The notes beneath the pieces are model-generated. The model was not told the DNA's origin and ran no database searches. It was given only the letters and a program-made list of their open reading frames with translations. Of a stretch of 64,000 nucleotides of DNA, positions 51,855 to 60,249 are shown in pieces (the stretch's first letter is position 1; each line of letters starts with the position of its first letter). The translations under genes were made by a program, and so were the position numbers. This stretch comes from a bacterium (GTDB taxonomy: Bacteria > Desulfobacterota > Binatia > HRBIN30 > CADEER01). The stretch is from contig JAHBUY010000007.1 of NCBI GenBank assembly GCA_019637795.1, forward strand, positions 1-64,000. Reading direction: 5' to 3'.

Positions 51855-52648
51855 ACGGGACCGTCGTGGAGACGCCGGGAACCGCCCCACGGCCGAAAGT
51901 CGTCGTCGTCATGCCCGCGTACAACGCCGGGCGGACGCTGCGCATGACCTACATGGAGCTGCCGCACGAGACCGTGGACATGGTGATCCTGGTCGACGAC
52001 GGCAGCACCGACGACACCGTCGCCGTCGCGCGCGAGCTCAACCTCAAGCTCTTCCTGCACGACCGCAACTACGGCTACGGCGCCAACCAGAAGACCTGCT
52101 ACACCGAGGCGCTCAAGGCCGGCGCGGACATCGTGGTGATGGTGCACCCGGACTATCAGTACGATCCGCGCCTCGTGCCGGAGGTCATCCGGCCGATCCA
52201 GGATGGCGAGGCGGACGTCGTCCTCGGCTCGCGCCTGAAGAGCGGCTCGGCGCTGTCGGGCGGCATGCCGTGGTGGAAGTACGTCTCCAACCGCTTCCTC
52301 ACCTGGGTGGAGAACACCGCCTTCGACCTGCACCTCTCGGAGTACCACACCGGCTATCGCGCCTACCGCCGCGAGGTGCTGGAGACGGTGAACTTCCAGC
52401 TCAATGCCGACAAGTTCATCTTCGACCAGGAGATCATGGCGCAGATCGTCGAGGCCGGCTTTCGCATTGCCGAGGTGCCGGTGCCGACCCGCTACTTCGC
52501 CGAGGCGTCCTCGGCGAGCTTCCTGGCCAGCAGCCGCTACGGCCTCGGCATCCTGTGGCTGGTGATGCGCTACGAGGCGCACCGCCGCGGGTGGATGCGG
52601 CAGCGCCAATTCGCCAGCCTGCGCCATCGCTACCGCGAGCTGTCGTGA
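51851..52648 (+). CDS. GT2 family glycosyltransferase
   Basis: This 265-residue GT-A enzyme has VVVVMPAYNAGRTLR near the N-terminus, MVILVDDGSTDDTV with the metal-binding Asp region, MVHPDYQYDPRLVP in place of a strict DxD, and EVPVPTRYFAEASS. This resembles dolichyl-phosphate-type and polyprenyl-phosphate sugar synthases that supply GT-C enzymes, such as the one at 49274. I use the ATG at 51851; an in-frame ATG at 51836 is an alternative. The start overlaps the methyltransferase stop. Confidence 0.85.
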   Translation: MNGTVVETPGTAPRPKVVVVMPAYNAGRTLRMTYMELPHETVDMVILVDDGSTDDTVAVARELNLKLFLHDRNYGYGANQKTCYTEALKAGADIVVMVHPDYQYDPRLVPEVIRPIQDGEADVVLGSRLKSGSALSGGMPWWKYVSNRFLTWVENTAFDLHLSEYHTGYRAYRREVLETVNFQLNADKFIFDQEIMAQIVEAGFRIAEVPVPTRYFAEASSASFLASSRYGLGILWLVMRYEAHRRGWMRQRQFASLRHRYRELS

Positions 52649-54204
52649 AGGGACGCGCGTCCGCTGGCGCCTCCGAGGTCGGCCGCGGCGTCGCGGCCAT
52701 GCCGAAGGGGGACGCGACGCCGCGCGCCGCGGGGCGCGCGGCGCGGGTGACGATGCGGTGGGCGTGGGCCGCGGCGGTCGTGGTCCTGGTCCTGCTCGAC
52801 GTCACCTTCGATCGCTGGTTCTGGCGCATCCCCAAGTTGACGCCCGCGTCGACCGACCGCGGCTACCAGTTTCTCGTCGATGCCCGGGCGCTGGCGAACA
52901 CGCCGAAGACGCCGGGCGTTCCGCGCGTCCTGGCGGTGGGCAGCGCCACCGCCGGCGCCTTCGATCCCGCCCAGGTGCGGACGCTGCTCGAGGCCGGCGG
53001 CACGCCGGCCGACGTGCACCGCCTGGTCCTGCCCGGCAGCACGCCGTCGGAGCTCCGGCGCTACTTCGCGGCCGACGGCGCGGCGCTCGACCTCGACGTG
53101 GTGGTCGTGCTGCTCACCCCACTCGATTTCCGCCAGCCGCGCATCGAGTACGATCGGAAACCACAGGTGCCGGGGGTGTTGCCGCCGGCGGACACGTGGC
53201 GCGAGCGCCGGCCGTATGCCGCGACCGCGATGGGCACGCTCGATCGGGCGCTGGCGGCGACCAGCAACCTCTACCGCCATCGCGCCGCGCTGCGCGCCTG
53301 CATCGAGGATCACCTGCGCTGGGCCCGGCGCTGGCTCGCCAGCGGTCGGACGGCCGGAGGGTTCGGCTGGTACCCGGACGGCTACGCGCAGCAGCGCTTC
53401 GCCGTTCCGCTTCCGGCGGCGGCCGACGGCTTCGCCTACTACATCGATCCGGCATGGGTCGCGCAGCGCGGCCGCGTCACGCTCACCTTCGCCGCCGGCG
53501 AGGGGCCGGCGTTGCAGCGGACCGAGAGCGCCGCGGGGTGGTACCGCGTCGCCCTGCCGGCGGGGGGCGGGACGGGCGATCTGCTCTCCGTCAGCGCCGA
53601 CAGCGCCTGGAGCCCGCGCGCCGCCGGGTACGGCGACGACACGCGGCTGCTGGGCGTTCGTCTGAGCGACGTGCCGGCCGCCGCACCCGCGCGCGACGGA
53701 TTCCCCGTCCACTATCCGCCGCTGGAGCGTGACGCGCCGGACATGCTGCTGCGCATGGGCGGCGCGAGTGGCGACGAGCTCGAACGGCGCTGGCAGGCGC
53801 TGCTCGAGGCCGATACGGAGCTCGGGCGGCGGCTGCGCGCCGACCGCGATGGCGCGATCGCCACGCGGGGCACGGCGGTGCGTGAGGACGGCGAGTACGC
53901 CGCGCTCGACGGGCTGCTGGGCGATCTCACGACCCGCGGCGCGCGCGTGGTGCTGATCAACAACCCGGAGAGCGAGCTCCTGCGCGCCCAGTATGCCGAC
54001 AGTTCCTACTACCGCGGCTACCTCGAATTCCTCTCCCGCCTCGCCGCCCGCACGCCGGGCACGGAGCTGCACGATCTCGGACCGGCGCTGCCGGCGGACG
54101 ATTTCAACGACTGGCGCCAGGTGACCTACATCGGCGCCATGAAGCTCGGCGCGACCTACGCCGACCTGGTGCGGGACGCCCTGGCGGCCCCGACCTGTCG
54201 CTGA
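52645..54204 (+). CDS. SGNH-like membrane-anchored protein with altered active site
   Basis: This 519-residue protein from the GTG at 52645 (or 501 residues from the ATG at 52699) has one N-terminal membrane helix (AWAAAVVVLVLLDVTF). The domain that follows has the layout of DUF1574/AlgJ-like SGNH proteins: VLAVGSATAGAFDPA where active enzymes read GDSxT, LDVVVVLLTPLDF, RVVLINNPE, and a C-terminal DDFNDWRQVTYIGAMKLG where the catalytic Asp-x-x-His pair would be. The His is not present, so hydrolysis is doubtful. It may bind polysaccharide or have another role in envelope glycan modification. An insert of about 200 residues (320-440) has no match I recognise. Confidence 0.6.
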   Translation: MKGRASAGASEVGRGVAAMPKGDATPRAAGRAARVTMRWAWAAAVVVLVLLDVTFDRWFWRIPKLTPASTDRGYQFLVDARALANTPKTPGVPRVLAVGSATAGAFDPAQVRTLLEAGGTPADVHRLVLPGSTPSELRRYFAADGAALDLDVVVVLLTPLDFRQPRIEYDRKPQVPGVLPPADTWRERRPYAATAMGTLDRALAATSNLYRHRAALRACIEDHLRWARRWLASGRTAGGFGWYPDGYAQQRFAVPLPAAADGFAYYIDPAWVAQRGRVTLTFAAGEGPALQRTESAAGWYRVALPAGGGTGDLLSVSADSAWSPRAAGYGDDTRLLGVRLSDVPAAAPARDGFPVHYPPLERDAPDMLLRMGGASGDELERRWQALLEADTELGRRLRADRDGAIATRGTAVREDGEYAALDGLLGDLTTRGARVVLINNPESELLRAQYADSSYYRGYLEFLSRLAARTPGTELHDLGPALPADDFNDWRQVTYIGAMKLGATYADLVRDALAAPTCR

Positions 54205-54283
54205 TGATGCGCCGCTGGAATTCGCCCGCCGCCGAGCCTCGACCGCGTCGCCGGGTGCCGGGCCGCGACGGCGAGCGCTGAGC

Positions 54284-55399
54284 GTGCGGTCCGCTGTCTC
54301 CAGCCCGGCGGCGGCGTCGGGCGCCCCCCTGCGGGTCGGCATGGTCATCGGCCAGCTCTCGACCGGCGGCGCCGAAGGACAACTGCTGGCGCTCTGCGCC
54401 GCGCTCGATCCCGCCGTCGCGACCCCGATCGTGTACTGTCTCAGCGCCAGCACCGAGCCCTACGGACCGCTGCTCGAACGCGCCGGCGTCCCGGTGCGCG
54501 TCCTCACCGGCCATCCGCTGCGGCGGGCGCGGGCGCTGCGCGCGGCGCTCGCTGCCGATCGCATCGACGTCGTCCACGCCTGGCTGTTCATCGCCGACGC
54601 CTACGCCTGGGCGGCGACGCGGTGCGGCGGCCCGCGCCTGGTGACGACGGCGCGCAACTGCAAACGCTCCGGGGGGCTGCTCGATCGCCTCACCCGGCGC
54701 GCCTTCGCCGCCAGCGACGCCATCATCGTCAACTCGCGCCAGGTCGGCGACTACATCGCCTCCGTGTACGGCGCGCCGACCGATCGCCTCACCGTGGTCT
54801 ACAACGCCATCGATCTCGACCGCTTCCAGCCGCCGCCCGCGCCGCGTCCGCGGCAGCCGCCGCGCATCGTGATGGTGGGCCGCCTGGTGCAGCAGAAGAA
54901 CCCGCGCCTGTTCGTCGCCGCCGCCGCCGCGCTGCGCGCCCGGCGGCCGGACGTGCGCTTCCGCCTGGTGGGCGACGGGCCGCTGCGCGGCGAGGTCGAG
55001 GCGGCGGCGCGCGCCGCCGGGCTGGCGGAGGCGCTCGAGATGACCGGCGAGCGGCGCGACGTGCCGGCGCTTCTCCAGGACGCCGACCTCTTCTGGCTGA
55101 CCTCGGATTGGGAAGGGTTGCCGAACGCGGTGCTGGAGGCGATGGCCTGCGGGCTGCCCGTGGTCGCCACCGATGTCGGCGGCACGTCCGAGCTGGTGGA
55201 CGCCGGCGTCGAGGGCTACGTGATCGACGCCGGCGACCGCGACGCGCTGGTCGCGCGTTCGCTGGAGATCCTCGCCGACCCGGTTCGCCACGGCCACATG
55301 CGGCAGGCGGCGCGCGCCCGGGCGATCCAGTTCAGCCGTGCCGCGATGGCGCGGACGACGCAGGCGGTGTACGCGCGCGCCGTCGGGGGGCGGGCGTGA
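54284..55399 (+). CDS. GT4 family glycosyltransferase
   Basis: This 371-residue GT-B enzyme starts at a GTG after a short gap with no clear ribosome site. The acceptor half has GMVIGQLSTGGAEGQLLALC and IDVVHAWLFIADAYAW. The donor half has IVMVGRLVQQKNPRLFVAAA and the signature TSDWEGLPNAVLEAMACGLPV. It closely resembles the enzyme at 45546 in overall layout. It is followed by an overlapping GT2 gene. Confidence 0.88.
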   Translation: MRSAVSSPAAASGAPLRVGMVIGQLSTGGAEGQLLALCAALDPAVATPIVYCLSASTEPYGPLLERAGVPVRVLTGHPLRRARALRAALAADRIDVVHAWLFIADAYAWAATRCGGPRLVTTARNCKRSGGLLDRLTRRAFAASDAIIVNSRQVGDYIASVYGAPTDRLTVVYNAIDLDRFQPPPAPRPRQPPRIVMVGRLVQQKNPRLFVAAAAALRARRPDVRFRLVGDGPLRGEVEAAARAAGLAEALEMTGERRDVPALLQDADLFWLTSDWEGLPNAVLEAMACGLPVVATDVGGTSELVDAGVEGYVIDAGDRDALVARSLEILADPVRHGHMRQAARARAIQFSRAAMARTTQAVYARAVGGRA

Positions 55400-56451
55400 G
55401 CGAGTGGCCCGTGGTGTCGGTGGTGATCCCGATGCGCAACGAAGCGGCGGGCATCGGGACGCTGCTCGACGGCGTGCTGGCGCAGGACTATCCCGCCGAT
55501 CGCCTCGAGGTCCTGGTGGTCGACGGGGCCTCGACGGACGACTCGGCGGCGGTGGTGCGGGGCTACGCGGCGCGCGATCCGCGCGTGCGCCTGCTGTCCA
55601 ACCCGCGGCGCATCGTGCCCACCGCGCTCAACATCGCCATCCGCGCCGCGCGCGGCGACATCATCTGCCGCATCGACGGCCACACCCGGGTCGCCCCCGA
55701 CTACGTGCGGATCGGCGTCGAGACCCTGCGCCGCACCGGCGCCGACAACGTCGGCGGCCGCATGGACGCGGTGGGGGGCGGCTGGTTCGGCGACGCCGTG
55801 GCCGACGCCACCGGGTCGCGCTTCGGGGTCGGCGCCTACTTCCACTTCGGCACCAGCGAGCGCGAGGTCGACACCGTCTACCTGGGGATGTGGCCGCGGG
55901 CCGTCTTCGAACGGATCGGGCTGTTCGACGAGGAGCTGGTGCGCAATCAGGACGACGAGCTGAACTACCGCCTGCGCAAGGCCGGCGGCCGCATCATCCT
56001 CAACCCGGCGATGCGCTCCTGGTACCAGAACCGCCAGGACGTCGCCCACCTGGTGAGCCAGTACTACCAGTACGGGCAGTGGAAGGTGCGGGTGCTGCAG
56101 AAGCACCCGAAACAGATGAGTTGGCGGCACTTCGTGCCGCCGGGGTTCGTCGCCGGCATGGCGGCGCTGGCGCTGGCGACGCCGTGGCTGCCGACCGCGG
56201 CGCTGCTCGCTCGCCTCGGGGCCGGCGTCTACCTGGCGGTGGTGCTGGTCGCGGCGGCGCAGGCGTCGTGGCGGCGCGGACCGCTGGCGGTGCCGGCCAC
56301 CGCGCTGGCGTTGATCTGTCTCCACCTGTCCTGGGGCACCGGCTTTCTGCACGGGCTGATTCTGTTTGCCGATCGGTGGCGCCGACCCGAAGCGGGGCCG
56401 CCGCGGCTGGAAGATCGCGGCGGCGACGCCGCGCTGTCGACGGCGGAGTAG
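55396..56451 (+). CDS. GT2 glycosyltransferase, ExoA-like, with C-terminal membrane helices
   Basis: This 351-residue protein starts at a GTG overlapping the previous stop. The GT-A domain has VVSVVIPMRNEAAGIGTLL, VLVVDGASTDDSAAVV and the metal-binding RIDGHTRV (DxH in place of DxD). Family markers GMWPRAVFERIGLFDEELVRNQD and RSWYQNRQD resemble the succinoglycan enzyme ExoA. Two to three hydrophobic helices at the C-terminus (from about residue 255) anchor it in the membrane. It likely extends the lipid-linked repeat. Confidence 0.86.
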   Translation: MSEWPVVSVVIPMRNEAAGIGTLLDGVLAQDYPADRLEVLVVDGASTDDSAAVVRGYAARDPRVRLLSNPRRIVPTALNIAIRAARGDIICRIDGHTRVAPDYVRIGVETLRRTGADNVGGRMDAVGGGWFGDAVADATGSRFGVGAYFHFGTSEREVDTVYLGMWPRAVFERIGLFDEELVRNQDDELNYRLRKAGGRIILNPAMRSWYQNRQDVAHLVSQYYQYGQWKVRVLQKHPKQMSWRHFVPPGFVAGMAALALATPWLPTAALLARLGAGVYLAVVLVAAAQASWRRGPLAVPATALALICLHLSWGTGFLHGLILFADRWRRPEAGPPRLEDRGGDAALSTAE

Positions 56452-56485
56452 GGGAACCCGCCGCGGCGTTCGTACGGAGGGAGCA

Positions 56486-56791
56486 ATGAGACTGCGAGAG
56501 AAGCTGACGGTCGAGGAGAAGGTCGCGATCGCGCTCGAGCTCATCAAGCGCGAGCGCTCGCTCGACGAGATCCGCGAGCACTACCGGGTCAGCCACACCA
56601 CGGCGTACAAGCTGCGCAACCAGTTTCTGGAGGGCGGGCGACGGGCGCTCAGCCGTGGCGAGCACGACGGGCGCGATCTCGAAGCGCGGGTGCGCGCGCT
56701 CGAGGAGCGCGTCGCCCGCGCCGACGGCGACGCGGCGGGGGACGGGCGCGAGCGCGCGCGGCAACGGGTCACGACGGCATCGGAGATGTGA
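56486..56791 (+). CDS. small helix-turn-helix protein (Trp-repressor/transposase-like fold)
   Basis: This 101-residue protein starts at an ATG behind CGGAGGGAG. Residues 8-60 form an HTH of the kind found in IS3-type OrfA and similar small regulators: VEEKVAIALELIKRERSLDEI then HYRVSHTTAYKLRNQF. A highly charged coiled-coil tail follows (RVRALEERVARADGD). No transposase catalytic gene is near, so it is more likely a domesticated regulator than an insertion sequence. Its place before the last sugar-nucleotide gene could mark an internal control point of the cluster. Confidence 0.6.
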   Translation: MRLREKLTVEEKVAIALELIKRERSLDEIREHYRVSHTTAYKLRNQFLEGGRRALSRGEHDGRDLEARVRALEERVARADGDAAGDGRERARQRVTTASEM

Positions 56792-56796
56792 GGATC

Positions 56797-57759
56797 ATGG
56801 CGGATCTGTATCTGATCACGGGCGGCGCCGGTTTCATCGGCTCCAATCTGGCGGACGCGCTGGTGCGCGACGGCGAGCGCGTTCGCATTTTCGACGACTT
56901 CTCCAGCGGGCGCATCGAGAACCTGCTGGCGGTGCGCGAGCGCATCGAGATCGTGGAGGGCGACCTGCGCGACTTCGACGCCGTGCGCCGCGCCATGCGC
57001 GGCGTCAACTACGTCTCGCACCAGGGGGCGCTGCGCTCGGTGGAGCGCTCGGTCGACGACCCGATGAGCAGCAACGCGGTGAACGTGCAGGGCACGCTCA
57101 ACGTCCTGCAGGCGGCGCGCGAAGCGGGAGTGACGCGGGTGGCGTACGCGTCCTCGTCGTCCGCCTACGGCGACACCGAGGTGCTGCCGAAGACCGAGGA
57201 CCTGGCGCCGGCGCCGATCTCGCCCTACGCCGTCTCGAAGCTCGCGGCCGAGCACTACTGCCGCGTCTACAGCCGCCTCTACGGGCTGGAGACGGTGAGC
57301 CTGCGCTACTTCAACGTCTTCGGGCCCAAGCAGAGCCCGGAGTCGAAGTACGCGGCGGTGGTGCCGCTGTTCCTGCGCGCCGCCTTCCAGGGCGAGCCGC
57401 TCGAGATCCACGGCGACGGGCTGCAGTCGCGCGACTTCACCTACATCGACAACGTCGTGCTGGCGAACCGCCTGGCGATGGCCACGCCGGGCGTCGGTGG
57501 GTCGGTGTTCAACGTCGCCTGCGGCTCGCGCCACTCGCTGCTCGACATCGCCGCGATCATCGGTCGCTTCCTCGGCCGCGAGCTGCCGCGCAACCACGTC
57601 GCGCCGCGGCGCGGCGACGTTCGCCACACCCAGGCCAGCATCGAGCGCATCACGGCCGCCCTCGGCTTCCAGCCGACCGTCGGCTTCGAGGAGGGCATGC
57701 GGCGGACGTTCGAGTGGTTCAAGGGGCAGTGGAAAGGGTCCCCGTCAGCCGAGCGCTGA
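56797..57759 (+). CDS. NAD-dependent UDP-sugar epimerase/dehydratase
   Basis: This 320-residue extended SDR has NAD-binding motif TGGAGFIGSNLAD, active-site YASSSSAYG with the catalytic Ser, and complete YAVSK. The segment LRYFNVFGPKQSPESKYAAV is typical of UDP-glucose, UDP-GlcNAc and UDP-GlcNAc/GalNAc C4-epimerases (GalE/WbpP-like). It probably supplies a nucleotide sugar for the repeat unit. The ATG at 56797 has GAGG six bases upstream; a GTG at 56788 is an alternative. It is the last gene of the polysaccharide cluster. Confidence 0.87.
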   Translation: MADLYLITGGAGFIGSNLADALVRDGERVRIFDDFSSGRIENLLAVRERIEIVEGDLRDFDAVRRAMRGVNYVSHQGALRSVERSVDDPMSSNAVNVQGTLNVLQAAREAGVTRVAYASSSSAYGDTEVLPKTEDLAPAPISPYAVSKLAAEHYCRVYSRLYGLETVSLRYFNVFGPKQSPESKYAAVVPLFLRAAFQGEPLEIHGDGLQSRDFTYIDNVVLANRLAMATPGVGGSVFNVACGSRHSLLDIAAIIGRFLGRELPRNHVAPRRGDVRHTQASIERITAALGFQPTVGFEEGMRRTFEWFKGQWKGSPSAER

Positions 57760-57777
57760 CGACGGCGGCCGCCTGAA

Positions 57778-57826
57778 TTGACTCCCGCCATGGGTGCCGT
57801 TAGGGTCGCCGCTTCACCAGCGGCGA
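57778..57826 (+). promoter_or_regulatory. promoter and 5' hairpin before sucD
   Basis: TTGACT and TAGGGT are 17 bases apart, a sigma-70-type promoter for the sucD-ndk-rlmN unit. TCGCCGCT and AGCGGCGA (57806-57826) form a perfect 8-bp hairpin whose 3' arm covers part of the purine-rich GGCGAGGAT ribosome site. This could lower translation initiation. Confidence 0.45.
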
Positions 57827-57833
57827 GGATCCC

Positions 57834-58718
57834 GTGAGCGTACTGGTCAACAAGCACACCCGCGTCCTGACGCAGGGCATCACCGGCGCGACCGGCCAGT
57901 TCCACACCAAGGCGTGCAAGGAGTACGGCACGCAGATGGTGGCCGGCGTGACCCCCGGCAAGGGCGGCACCGCGTTCGAGGGCATCCCGATCTTCGACAC
58001 GGTGGCGCAGGCGGTGTCCGCGACCGGCGCCAACGCGTCGGTGATCTACGTCCCGCCGCCGTTCGCCGCCGACGCCATCATGGAAGCGGCCGACGCCGGC
58101 ATTCCGCTCGTCATCTGCATCACCGAGGGCATCCCGGTGCTCGACATGATGCGGGTGAAGCGCTTCCTCGAGGGCCGGCCGACGCGGTTGATCGGGCCCA
58201 ACTGCCCCGGCATCATCACCCCCGGCGAGTGCAAGATCGGCATCATGCCGGGGTACATCCACACCCCCGGACGGGTCGGCGTCGTGTCGCGCAGCGGCAC
58301 CCTGACCTACGAGGCGGTGCACCAGTTGACCCAGGCCGGGCATGGCCAGTCGACGTGCATCGGCATCGGCGGCGACCCGATCAACGGCACCAATTTCGTC
58401 GACGCGTTGCGCCTGTTCCAGGACGATCCGGACACCGACGCGGTCATCGTCATCGGCGAGATCGGCGGCGCCGCCGAGGAGTCGGCGGCCGAGTTCATCC
58501 GCGACCACATGGACAAACCGGTGGTCGCGTTCGTCGCCGGCCAGACGGCGCCGCCGGGGCGTCGCATGGGCCACGCCGGCGCCATCATCGCCGGCGGCCG
58601 CGGCACCGCCGCCGACAAGATCGCCAGCTTCGAGGCCGCCGGCGTGCGCGTGGCGCGCAACCCGGCGGAGATGGGCGCGACGATGGTCGCGCTGCTCGCG
58701 GAACGGAAGGGATCATGA
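57834..58718 (+). CDS. sucD: succinyl-CoA synthetase alpha subunit
   Basis: This 294-residue protein starts at a GTG. It shows the CoA-binding opening (LTQGITGATGQFHTKA), the ligase signature IGPNCPGIITPGECKIGIMPG and the phosphohistidine loop GRRMGHAGAIIAGG near residue 245. It catalyses the ATP- or GTP-forming step of the TCA cycle with SucC. The beta-subunit gene is not next to it; the gene before is a polysaccharide epimerase, so sucC must be elsewhere. The stop overlaps ndk by four bases. Confidence 0.95.
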   Translation: MSVLVNKHTRVLTQGITGATGQFHTKACKEYGTQMVAGVTPGKGGTAFEGIPIFDTVAQAVSATGANASVIYVPPPFAADAIMEAADAGIPLVICITEGIPVLDMMRVKRFLEGRPTRLIGPNCPGIITPGECKIGIMPGYIHTPGRVGVVSRSGTLTYEAVHQLTQAGHGQSTCIGIGGDPINGTNFVDALRLFQDDPDTDAVIVIGEIGGAAEESAAEFIRDHMDKPVVAFVAGQTAPPGRRMGHAGAIIAGGRGTAADKIASFEAAGVRVARNPAEMGATMVALLAERKGS

Positions 58719-59137
58719 AGGAACGCACCCTCGCCATCGTCAAGCCCGACGCCGTCGCCAAGCACTGCATCGGCGCCATCCTGTCCCGCGCCGAGGGCGC
58801 CGGGCTGCGCATCGTCGCCGGCAAGCTGATCCGCCTGAGCCGGGAGGACGCCGGCCGCTTCTACATCGTCCACCGGGAGCGCCCCTTCTACGGCGACCTC
58901 TGCGAGTTCATGTCGTCGGGGTCGGTGTTCGTCGCCGCGCTCGAGGGCGAGGGCGCGATCGCCAAGTGGCGCGAGCTGATGGGCGCCACCGATCCCGCCA
59001 AGGCGGCGGCCGGGACGGTGCGCAAGGACTTCGGCACCAACGTGGAGCGCAACGCCTCGCATGGCTCGGACGGCCCCGACACCGCGCGCTGGGAGATCGG
59101 CTTCTTCTTCGGCGAGCTCGAGCTGCGCGCCGACTGA
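58715..59137 (+). CDS. ndk: nucleoside diphosphate kinase
   Basis: This 140-residue protein has ERTLAIVKPDAVAKHCIGAI, the RPFYGDLCEFM segment and the active-site histidine in NVERNASHGSDG (about residue 116). Length matches the family. It balances NTP pools and is functionally near sucD, whose product makes a nucleoside triphosphate. The ATG overlaps the sucD stop with GGAAGGGA as ribosome site. Confidence 0.95.
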   Translation: MKERTLAIVKPDAVAKHCIGAILSRAEGAGLRIVAGKLIRLSREDAGRFYIVHRERPFYGDLCEFMSSGSVFVAALEGEGAIAKWRELMGATDPAKAAAGTVRKDFGTNVERNASHGSDGPDTARWEIGFFFGELELRAD

Positions 59138-60176
59138 GTCGACCGGGCTCGCGCCGCTGACCCCGGCGGCGCTGCGCGCCTGGCTGCGCTCGGCGCGCCA
59201 GCCCGCCTATCGCGCCGAGCAGATCCTGCGCTGGGCCTACCAGCGCGGCGTCGAGTCGTTCGACGCCATGACCGACCTCGCGGCGCCCCTGCGCGCCGCC
59301 CTGGCGGAGGCGTTCGCGCTGCCGGCGTTGATGCCGGTGGAGGTGGCGCGCGCCGCCGATCACACCCGCAAGCTGCTCTTCGCGCTGGAGGCGGGGCGCG
59401 CCGTCGAGTCGGTGATCATTCCCGACCCGCCGCGCCTCACCGCCTGCATCTCGTCGCAGGCCGGCTGCGCCATGGGGTGCGCCTTCTGCGCCACCGCCCG
59501 GCTCGGCCTGCAGCGCCACCTGACGGCGGCCGAGATCGCCGGCCAACTGGTCGCCGTGCGCGCCGCCCTCGATCCCGGCGAGCGGCTGTCGAACGTCGTC
59601 TTCATGGGCATGGGCGAGCCGCTGGCGAACTACGACAACGTGGTCGCCGCGATCGAGATCCTCACCGCGCCATGGGGCTTCGGGCTGTCCGGGCGCCGCA
59701 TCACGGTGTCCACGGTCGGACTGCTGCCGCAACTGCAACAGGTGGTGCGCGAGACGCCGGTGAGCATCGCGGTGTCGCTCACCGCCACCACCGACGCGCT
59801 GCGCGACCAGCTCATGCCGGTCAACCGGCGCTACCCGCTGCGCCAGCTCTTCGACACCTGCCGCGCGCTGCCGATCGCGCAGCGCCGTCGCATCACCTTC
59901 GAGTACGTGATGCTCGCCGGCGTCAACGACGCGCTCGCCGACGCCGCCCGCCTGGTCGGCTTGCTGCACGGCATCCGCTCGAAGGTGAATCTCATCCCCT
60001 TCAATCCCTTCCCCGGCGCGCCCTACGCGCCCCCGCCCGCCGCGGTCGTCGACCGCTTCAAGCACCGCCTCCTCGCGTCCAACATCCCCGCCTCCGTCCG
60101 CGCCACGCGCGGCCGCGACATCCAGGCCGCCTGCGGCCAGCTCGCCGCGACCCGGCAGGGGTTGCTCGCCGGCTGA
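59061..60176 (+). CDS. rlmN: dual-specificity 23S rRNA/tRNA adenine C2-methyltransferase
   Basis: This 371-residue radical-SAM enzyme has the CAMGCAFC cluster motif near residue 136 (C-x3-C-x2-C), GMGEPLANYDNV and the second catalytic cysteine in AACGQLAA near the C-terminus. Conserved N-terminal helix RAEQILRWAYQRGVESFDAM requires a start upstream of 59200. The only ordinary start codon in frame is the ATG at 59061, 77 bases inside ndk; the first 30 residues it adds are low-complexity, so the true start may be an unusual codon near 59130. Confidence 0.9.
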   Translation: MARTAPTPRAGRSASSSASSSCAPTESTGLAPLTPAALRAWLRSARQPAYRAEQILRWAYQRGVESFDAMTDLAAPLRAALAEAFALPALMPVEVARAADHTRKLLFALEAGRAVESVIIPDPPRLTACISSQAGCAMGCAFCATARLGLQRHLTAAEIAGQLVAVRAALDPGERLSNVVFMGMGEPLANYDNVVAAIEILTAPWGFGLSGRRITVSTVGLLPQLQQVVRETPVSIAVSLTATTDALRDQLMPVNRRYPLRQLFDTCRALPIAQRRRITFEYVMLAGVNDALADAARLVGLLHGIRSKVNLIPFNPFPGAPYAPPPAAVVDRFKHRLLASNIPASVRATRGRDIQAACGQLAATRQGLLAG

Positions 60177-60249
60177 CGCCGCCCGCGCGCCCCCGGGGCT
60201 CGCCGGGGTCCGATCGCATCCCGGGCGCGATGCCGCGGCGCCTGGCGCC

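Noticed and set aside
56486..56791. An insertion sequence
   Set aside because: No terminal inverted repeats, target duplication or catalytic transposase gene is visible.
60191..60208. Terminator between rlmN and the VIT-family gene (CCCCGG/CCGGGG)
   Set aside because: The stem is only six bp in a very GC-rich stretch and has no T-run, so chance is likely.
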